Position numbers and translations under genes: made by a program. The notes under the pieces are model-generated. The model saw nothing but the letters and a program-made list of their open reading frames with translations, ran no database searches and had not been told where the DNA came from. A stretch of 64,000 nucleotides of DNA from Mycolicibacillus parakoreensis (GTDB taxonomy: Bacteria; Actinomycetota; Actinomycetes; Mycobacteriales; Mycobacteriaceae): the NCBI RefSeq assembly GCF_022370835.2, contig NZ_CP092365.1, positions 2,356,001 through 2,420,000 of the forward strand, written 5' to 3'. Of the stretch, positions 58,892 to 64,000 are shown piece after piece (the first letter of the stretch is position 1; the number at the start of each line of letters is the position of its first letter).

Positions 58892-59003
58892 TTCTTACTC
58901 CCGAAGAAACAAGCGTGGAGATCGTGCGAGCGCAAGCTGACACCCATCTCCACGTCTCGGGATGAATGCTTGCGACTCGACGTTCTCCGCTTGGGAGTAA
59001 GAA
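58892..59003. promoter_or_regulatory. Control region with interleaved inverted repeats
   Basis: TTCTTACTCCC (58892) pairs with GGGAGTAAGAA (58993), CGTGGAGAT (58914) with ATCTCCACG (58946), and CGAGCGCAAGC (58927) approximately with GCTTGCGACTCG (58968). The second and third pairs interleave. Covers the Xis 2 ribosome site. No gene from here to the integrase 2 stop. Confidence 0.55.
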
Positions 59004-59135
59004 CCATTTCGGCTCTCGCGCCGTTCACCGGTCTCGCGGTGGCGAACCCATCGCCCCTTGCGTCCGCATTTCGCGGCCCGCTTTGCCGACTAGCTGAACG
59101 TTAGTGTACGGCAAACTTTCCGCACCGCGCAATAG

Positions 59136-60269
59136 TTACAGGGAGTCCGGCGGCTGTCCGTTCGCTGCGAGCTTGGATAGCAACGCGGCAATCTCGCGGT
59201 CTCTCCCCTGCGCGGCGTGCTGGTATCTCATCGCGGCCTGGGGTGTTGAATGACCAAGGCGCGCCATCAATTCGGCCAGGCTCGCCCCGGTCGCCGCAGC
59301 TAAAACCGCACCCGAGTGGCGCAAATCATGCCAGCGTAAATCGTCACGCGATGCCGCTGACCGTGCCTTGTACCAATGGCGATAAAGGGTCGATGGCTGC
59401 ATATGTCCACCGTTGGCGGCGGGGAAGATTAATGAGTCCTTGCGCGTCCCCACGAACCGCCGCAGGTGATCTTCAATCTGCGGAACAATGTGCGGTGGTA
59501 TTGCGACATCGCGAACGCCGGCGTCGGACTTCGGGGTGCTTATCTCGTATGTGCCGCCGTTGGTGCGTACCGCAGCCCGCCGGATGCGGATTACTTCGTC
59601 GGACAGGTCGATGTCGCCCCGGCGCAACTCGACGGTCTCCCCGAACCGCAGTGCGGTCCACGACGCCAGCGTGACCATGAGGCGCAGTCGCTCGGGCATG
59701 GCTTCGGTGACCAACGCCAGTTCCTCGACACTCGCGGGCCGGATCTTGTGAACCCGCTTCGCGCGACCCGCCCCAGTGATCCTGCATGGGTTGGCGTCGA
59801 TCAGCTCATCGGTCACCGCACTCCCCATGATCGTTCGGAGCAATGAGTAAGCGTGGCTTCGCAGCGTGGGCTTATCGACCAGTGCGTCGGCGTACCAGAC
59901 GCGCACGTCCTTGGGCCGGATAGAGGCAACCTGACGGTCGCCGAACGCCGGCACCAGGTGGTCGTCCAGCAGTTGACGGTAGTGCTCACGGGTGCGGGTC
60001 TTGATAGGGCGCCCCGCCACCTGTCGGCCATTTAGCCAACGGGTCGAATAGTCGGCGAAGGTGATTTGCTCTCGGTCGTCGTCGTCAGTCCAGGTCTCGC
60101 GGTAGATGGCCTTACGCATCGCGTCCACGAACGCATCAGCGTCAATCTTGTACTGGAATGTCTTGGGTGCGCGGTGCCTAACGCCATCCGGCCCCGTGTA
60201 GCGCACCTGCCACCGCTTCGACGGCAACTGCCGGATACTGGCGAACTCACGCTTGGCTCGACGCGCCAC
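59136..60269 (-). CDS. int: Tyrosine integrase 2
   Basis: 377 residues: R in ALRFGETVELR, HDLRH, LGHST and Tyr in AMRYQHA. GGGAG precedes the GTG at 60269, preferred over the GTG at 60284. Related to integrase 1. Catalyses recombination at the same tRNA-Val core but with a different arm sequence (GTGCCCAA). Confidence 0.93.
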   Translation of the reverse strand: MARRAKREFASIRQLPSKRWQVRYTGPDGVRHRAPKTFQYKIDADAFVDAMRKAIYRETWTDDDDREQITFADYSTRWLNGRQVAGRPIKTRTREHYRQLLDDHLVPAFGDRQVASIRPKDVRVWYADALVDKPTLRSHAYSLLRTIMGSAVTDELIDANPCRITGAGRAKRVHKIRPASVEELALVTEAMPERLRLMVTLASWTALRFGETVELRRGDIDLSDEVIRIRRAAVRTNGGTYEISTPKSDAGVRDVAIPPHIVPQIEDHLRRFVGTRKDSLIFPAANGGHMQPSTLYRHWYKARSAASRDDLRWHDLRHSGAVLAAATGASLAELMARLGHSTPQAAMRYQHAAQGRDREIAALLSKLAANGQPPDSL

Positions 60270-60294
60270 GATACTGACTCCCACCGGTCATTTC

Positions 60295-60314
60295 GTGCCC
60301 AATGTTGTGCCCAA
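60295..60314. repeat. Element 2 right arm-type integrase sites
   Basis: GTGCCCAA at 60295 and 60307, matching the left pair at 51313/51324. Confidence 0.7.
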
Positions 60315-60435
60315 CAGCTTACATCTAGTTCCGCTTGACGCCGCTACGTTCCCGCGATACTGTTCAACATGTCGCCAGCTCAGAGACCTTCTGCACTGGT
60401 CAGACACCAGACCGACAACCGTCCAGAATGGCAAA

Positions 60436-60458
60436 TTCAATCCCAGTATCGCGCACCA
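60436..60458. repeat. attR of element 2 (core copy 3)
   Basis: TTCAATCCCAGTATCGCGCA plus CCA, identical to the end of tRNA-Val(GAC). Followed by GGTTTACGCAGGT, as after core 1. Confidence 0.88.
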
Positions 60459-60524
60459 CGGTTTACGCAGGTCAGACTCGTTATCTAGTCCCGCTAGACA
60501 AAATCCATGCAACGCACATGCAAC
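60459..60524. other. Left-end remnant of a possible third element
   Basis: Core 3 is followed 49 bp later by paired ATGCAAC (60507, 60518; 11-bp period). Elements 1 and 2 have core, 48 or 39 bp, then paired arm sites of the same period. Geometry suggests a ghost left end. Confidence 0.5.
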
Positions 60525-60891
60525 AGCGTTCCCGCAGGCCTGCGGGTTGTGCGGGTTTTCGACGTGCGCTGGTGCACCTGGCGTGTGTTTGCTGGCGGCG
60601 CCGGACGACGACGAAAAGGGGTTCACAGTATGAACACCCTTGGCGGTGAGCCTCAGACCAGCGCAGGTTGAGAACCTGCGCTGGAGGACACAGAGGCGTA
60701 GCGCTACGCCTCAGCGAGCCGCTGGAGCACCGGAGCGCGGCAGGTCCACCAGCGCCCTCCGCACCGTGGGTGACCGCGGTACTCAGCACCCTCGGTGTCT
60801 GACCGGCATCCGGCGGCGAGCACCGGTTCGGCGCCGGGCGCCCCGTGCGATGTGCCATCATGCGACGGATAACGGATACACGGGAGGCATC
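60525..60891. other. Gene-free stretch with strong hairpins
   Basis: No gene seen. Includes palindrome CCCGCAGG/CCTGCGGG (60530-60545), CCAGCGCAGGTT-GAG-AACCTGCGCTGG (60658-60684) and the 20-bp palindrome GAGGCGTAGC/GCTACGCCTC (60693-60712). Possibly boundaries or terminators between the element and the next gene. Confidence 0.5.
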
Positions 60892-61398
60892 ATGCGTCGC
60901 GCGCTCGCGCTGCTCGTCGGGCTGCTCGTCACCGCGGTCCTCGCCGGGGCCGGTCCCGCGGCCGCGGTCGGTGACGCACCGATCGGCCGCCTCGGTGACA
61001 CCCTGCGCATCGAGACCGAGAACGGCATCATCGCCGAGGTGACCGTGCACGACGTGGCGCCCACCGCGGTGCCGCCGGGCTGGACCTGGACCGGTCACCC
61101 CGGATACCGGGAGGCCGGCGGCCCGTGGCGTGCCGGGGTCACCGTGCACGTGGTGCAGACCCCGACCCCCTATGCGCCGGCGATCCGGCTGACGTTCAAC
61201 GGGATCGCCCCCGGCGCCGACGCCTACGTGTCCAAACACACCGACGCCCCCGACCAGTTGGAGACACTGCTGAACAACGCCCCGGCCGGGTCGACGGTGA
61301 CCGGCGGCGTGTACTGGCACGTCTACCGCCAGGAGGTCATCGTGGTGGTCGCCCGCGACGCCGTCAACGGCGAGCACCTCGCCCAGTGGAACCTGTGA
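60892..61398 (+). CDS. Secreted DUF1942-type protein (Rv2668 type)
   Basis: 168 residues. Signal peptide to about PAAAVG (residue 26), then an Ig-like beta protein of DUF1942 (LRIETENGIIAEVTVHDVAP, YWHVYRQEV). GGGAGG upstream of ATG 60892. Position matches Rv2668 in M. tuberculosis; exported antigen-like, function unknown. Confidence 0.82.
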   Translation: MRRALALLVGLLVTAVLAGAGPAAAVGDAPIGRLGDTLRIETENGIIAEVTVHDVAPTAVPPGWTWTGHPGYREAGGPWRAGVTVHVVQTPTPYAPAIRLTFNGIAPGADAYVSKHTDAPDQLETLLNNAPAGSTVTGGVYWHVYRQEVIVVVARDAVNGEHLAQWNL

Positions 61399-61418
61399 GC
61401 GGCACCGCCCAACACTAG

Positions 61419-62468
61419 CTACCCGGCGGCGGCGCTCAACGCCATCAGCCGGGAGGTGGCCCGCAGGTACTTCTTGCGGTAGCCGCCGGCGAGCATCTCC
61501 TCGCTGAACAGGGTGTCGACCCTGGCCCCGGAGGAGACCACCGGCACCCCGGCGTCGTAGAGGCGGTCGATCAACGCCACCACCCGCAGCGCCACGTTCT
61601 GGTCGTCCAGCCCGTGCACACCGGTCAGGCAGACCGTGCTCACCCCGTCGATCAGGTTCAGATACCGCGACGGGTGCATGGTGGCCAGGTGGCCGCAGAG
61701 CGCGTCGAAATCGTCGAGGGTGGCCCCGCCGATCTCCGCAGCGCGGGCGGTCACCGCCGCGGAACTCGGCGGTTCGGGCGCAGCCGGCAGCCCACGCTGG
61801 CGATAGTCGGGGCCCTCGATGCGCACGGTGGTGAAAATCTCGGCCAGGGTGTTGATTTCGCGCAGGAAGTCCTGGGCGGCGAAACGCCCCTCGCCGAGCT
61901 GTTCGGGCAGCGTGTTGGAGGTGGCGGCCACCGAGACCCCGCGCTCGACCAGTTGGGAGAGCATCCGGGAGATCAACGTGGTGTTGCCCGGGTCGTCGAG
62001 TTCGAACTCGTCGATGCAGACCACGGTGTAGTCGGCCAGCAGGTCGATGCATTCGACGAACCCGAACACCCCGGCCAGCTGGGTCAGTTCGCCGAACGTC
62101 GCATAGGCGGCCGCACCGCCGTCGGAGGCGGCCAACGCGAAGTAGGTCGACGCCAACAGGTGGGTTTTGCCGACCCCGAATCCCCCGTCGAGGTAGAGCC
62201 CCACCCCGGGCAGCACCTCGCGTTTACCGAACAACCGGCGCCGGCCGGCGCGGCGCTGCTCGGCCTGTTCGCAGAACTGGGCGCAGGCGATCACCGCCTC
62301 GGCCTGGCTGGGCTCGGCCGGGTCGGGCACGTAGCTGGCGAAACTGACGTCGGTGAAGGTCGGCGGCGGCACCAGTTGGGCGATCAGCCGCTCCGGGGAC
62401 ACCGTGGGATGGCGGTCAACCAGGTGGGCGACGTCGGGACCGGCGTCGGCGAGCGCGGGGTCGTGCAT
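61419..62468 (-). CDS. zapE: ZapE/AFG1-family ATPase (Rv2670c type)
   Basis: 349 residues. Walker A GGFGVGKTH, Walker B VVCIDEFEL, and a later SNTLPEQLGEGRF sensor region. In E. coli ZapE acts at the division site and on Z-ring stability. ATG 62468 is used because the upstream extension overlaps the RibD-like gene start. Divergent from that gene. Confidence 0.9.
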   Translation of the reverse strand: MHDPALADAGPDVAHLVDRHPTVSPERLIAQLVPPPTFTDVSFASYVPDPAEPSQAEAVIACAQFCEQAEQRRAGRRRLFGKREVLPGVGLYLDGGFGVGKTHLLASTYFALAASDGGAAAYATFGELTQLAGVFGFVECIDLLADYTVVCIDEFELDDPGNTTLISRMLSQLVERGVSVAATSNTLPEQLGEGRFAAQDFLREINTLAEIFTTVRIEGPDYRQRGLPAAPEPPSSAAVTARAAEIGGATLDDFDALCGHLATMHPSRYLNLIDGVSTVCLTGVHGLDDQNVALRVVALIDRLYDAGVPVVSSGARVDTLFSEEMLAGGYRKKYLRATSRLMALSAAAG

Positions 62469-62493
62469 GCAGGCACTGTAGCGACGTGCTGCA

Positions 62494-63306
62494 ATGACAG
62501 CCATGTCCGAAAGCGGCCCTGGGACGCAATTCACACTCGTCGGGGACGGCGGACCGGTTCACGATGACCGGTTGGCGCAGCTGTACTCCTACCCCGCCGT
62601 GCTCGAGCGATCCTGGGTGCGATCGAACTTCATCGCCAGCCTCGACGGCGCGGCCACCGCCGACGGCCGCTCCGGCGGTCTGGGCGGATCCGGTGACCGG
62701 CACCTGTTTTCGATGCTGCGCCAGTTGGCCGACGTGGTCGTGGTGGGCGCCGGCACCGCCCGTGTGGAGAACTACGGCGGGGTGCATCTGGATGCCGGCC
62801 CGCGCCGGGCGCGCCGGGGCCGTGGCCAGGCCGAGGTACCGCCGGTGGCGCTGGTGACCCGCTCGGGGCGCCTGGACGCCGGGATGCGGCTGTTCACCGA
62901 CTCCGACGTGACCCCGCTGGTGCTCACGTGCGCCACCTCGCTGCCGGCCACCGCCGACCGGCTCGGCGAGCACGCCGAGGTGCTCGACTGTTCGGCCCAC
63001 GACCCCGACGCCGTCGACCTGGACACCGCGCTGAACCAGCTGGCCGCGCGTGGCCTGCGCCGGGTCCTCACCGAGGGCGGCCCCACCCTGCACGGCACGT
63101 TCGTGCAGCGCGGCCTGCTCGACGAGCTCTGCCTGACGGTCTCACCGATGATGGTCGGTGGCCAGGCCCGGCGCATCACCACCGGGCCGGTCGGCTCGCG
63201 GGTGGCGATGCGCCGCGCGCATCTGCTCACCGACCCCGACGGCTACCTCTACACCCGCTATCTGCGCGACGCCGAGCTCCGCGGACAGGCGGCGAGCAGC
63301 GAGTAG
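62494..63306 (+). CDS. RibD C-terminal-domain reductase (Rv2671 type)
   Basis: 270 residues of the riboflavin reductase/dihydrofolate-reductase-like fold: RSNFIASLDGAATADGRSGGLG at the N-terminus, VGAGTARVENYGG, and LTEGGPTLHGTFV. It lacks the RibD deaminase domain. The M. tuberculosis orthologue can act as a dihydrofolate reductase when overproduced, from memory. A later ATG at 62503 is the alternative start. Confidence 0.87.
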   Translation: MTAMSESGPGTQFTLVGDGGPVHDDRLAQLYSYPAVLERSWVRSNFIASLDGAATADGRSGGLGGSGDRHLFSMLRQLADVVVVGAGTARVENYGGVHLDAGPRRARRGRGQAEVPPVALVTRSGRLDAGMRLFTDSDVTPLVLTCATSLPATADRLGEHAEVLDCSAHDPDAVDLDTALNQLAARGLRRVLTEGGPTLHGTFVQRGLLDELCLTVSPMMVGGQARRITTGPVGSRVAMRRAHLLTDPDGYLYTRYLRDAELRGQAASSE

Positions 63307-63357
63307 GCATGGCCCGGCGCCCGGGCGGGGTCATCGACACTCGCTAGTGTGGTCGGC

Positions 63358-64000
63358 ATGATTCGGCGCTCCCGACACCCGGCACCGGCGTCCACCCGCC
63401 GGGCAGGCACCACCGTGAGCCTGCTGGCCGTGGCGGCCACCGTGGTCGCCGGATGCGTGCCGGTGACCCCGGGCGCCGATCCCCGCTTCGCCGACTCCGA
63501 CGTCGACCCGCAGGGCGCGGTCACCAGCAGTGAGGCCCCGCCGGAACCGCCGGAACTGGTGGCCCCCGGCCAGGATCTGACCTGGCGCGACTGCACCACC
63601 GGGGTCTTCGACGACGCCGGGGTCTCGCCCGCGGCGGGTCTCACCTTGGAGTGCGCCACCTTCGACGCCGACCTCGACCCGCTCAACGGCTCCTCGGCGA
63701 AGATCACCGTCGGCGCGGTGCGCGCCCGCTCCGAGCAGACCCCCGACGACGCCGCCCCGGTAGTCCTGACCACCGGCACCGATGTGCCGTCCTCGCACCA
63801 GCTGGCGGTGTGGACGTCGCGATCCGGTGCCGACCTGGTCGATGAGCGCCCGGTGGTCGCGGTGGATCGTCGCGGCATCGGCATGTCCACCGCGGCGGTC
63901 TGCCGGGACTCCTTCGACCGTCGGGAGATGGCCGACCAGGCGCAGTTCGAGCCGGGTGACGACCAGGTGGCCAACCTGAACAAGATCGCGATCACCGCCG
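63358..64000 (+). CDS. Lipoprotein alpha/beta hydrolase, partial (Rv2672 type)
   Basis: Runs off the right edge (214 residues present). N-terminal signal with lipobox VVAGC, then the TAP-type start (LTWRDCTTG, ECATFDADLDPLNG) and RRGIGMSTAAVC, of the secreted tripeptidyl-aminopeptidase-like hydrolases. Catalytic Ser/His lie beyond the window. Confidence 0.85.
   Translation, partial: MIRRSRHPAPASTRRAGTTVSLLAVAATVVAGCVPVTPGADPRFADSDVDPQGAVTSSEAPPEPPELVAPGQDLTWRDCTTGVFDDAGVSPAAGLTLECATFDADLDPLNGSSAKITVGAVRARSEQTPDDAAPVVLTTGTDVPSSHQLAVWTSRSGADLVDERPVVAVDRRGIGMSTAAVCRDSFDRREMADQAQFEPGDDQVANLNKIAITA

Larger units (their letters stand above)
51247..60458. mobile_element. Satellite-like integrated element 2 (capsid carrier)
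   Basis: About 9.2 kb between att cores at 51247 and 60436. Left-end gene, broken peptide gene, non-coding DNA with large palindromes, then leftward head connector, capsid, scaffold, WhiB, PD-(D/E)xK nuclease, RepA-like ATPase, excisionase, integrase. No terminase, portal, tail or lysis gene. Confidence 0.85.

Noticed and set aside
60658..60712. Hairpins as an insertion-sequence end
   Set aside because: No transposase or target duplication nearby; kept only as hairpins.

Overview
The window is high-GC actinobacterial chromosome, almost certainly a Mycobacterium (sensu lato). The phosphatidylinositol-mannoside block (NUDIX protein, pimA, patA, pgsA1, HIT hydrolase, thrS; 20.3-26.6 kb) has the gene order of M. 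tuberculosis Rv2609c-Rv2614c. The right edge (secreted protein, ZapE-like ATPase, RibD-like reductase, secreted hydrolase; 60.9-64 kb) matches Rv2668-Rv2672.

1-20.2 kb is an oxidative catabolic cluster, mostly on the minus strand with heavily overlapping stops and starts. It holds an aldehyde dehydrogenase (cut by the left edge), three SDRs, two TauD-type 2-oxoglutarate dioxygenases, a Baeyer-Villiger monooxygenase, three Rieske-type oxygenases, two acyl-CoA dehydrogenases, an amidohydrolase-like protein, and TetR and MarR regulators. A plus-strand operon of two related membrane proteins plus orphan oxidase subunit III/IV-like (NorE/NorF-type) proteins sits inside it. Two of the Rieske oxygenases each travel with a ~110-residue partner of one unnamed family. 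One of these two oxygenases has both Rieske histidines replaced, leaving a four-cysteine site.

26.8-40 kb is mixed core and accessory sequence: a thioesterase, two helix-turn-helix regulators with C-terminal cysteines, ferredoxin, cupins, methyltransferases, YceI, YaaA, and an SDR/flavin-monooxygenase/AraC cluster preceded by a divergent TPP-riboswitch-like RNA. Four tRNA genes (Val-CAC, Gly-GCC, Cys-GCA, Val-GAC) close this part.

40.5-60.5 kb contains two different phage-satellite-like elements integrated in tandem at the 3' end of tRNA-Val(GAC), by recollection the same type of site used by phiRv2 in M. tuberculosis. The att core occurs three times (40516, 51247, 60436). Each element has its own tyrosine integrase, excisionase, RepA-like ATPase, WhiB-like protein, cysteine-rich mini-proteins and left-end cargo gene. 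Element 1 carries a Gp37-like minor tail protein and no capsid gene. Element 2 carries a major capsid, a scaffold-like protein and a head-tail connector and no tail gene. Neither shows a terminase, portal or lysis gene, so both should need a helper phage. Despite different coding content they share non-coding blocks, and in both the 3' end of the RepA gene is a dense array of short repeats that looks like an embedded iteron origin. Just right of the last att core is what looks like the left end of a lost third element.
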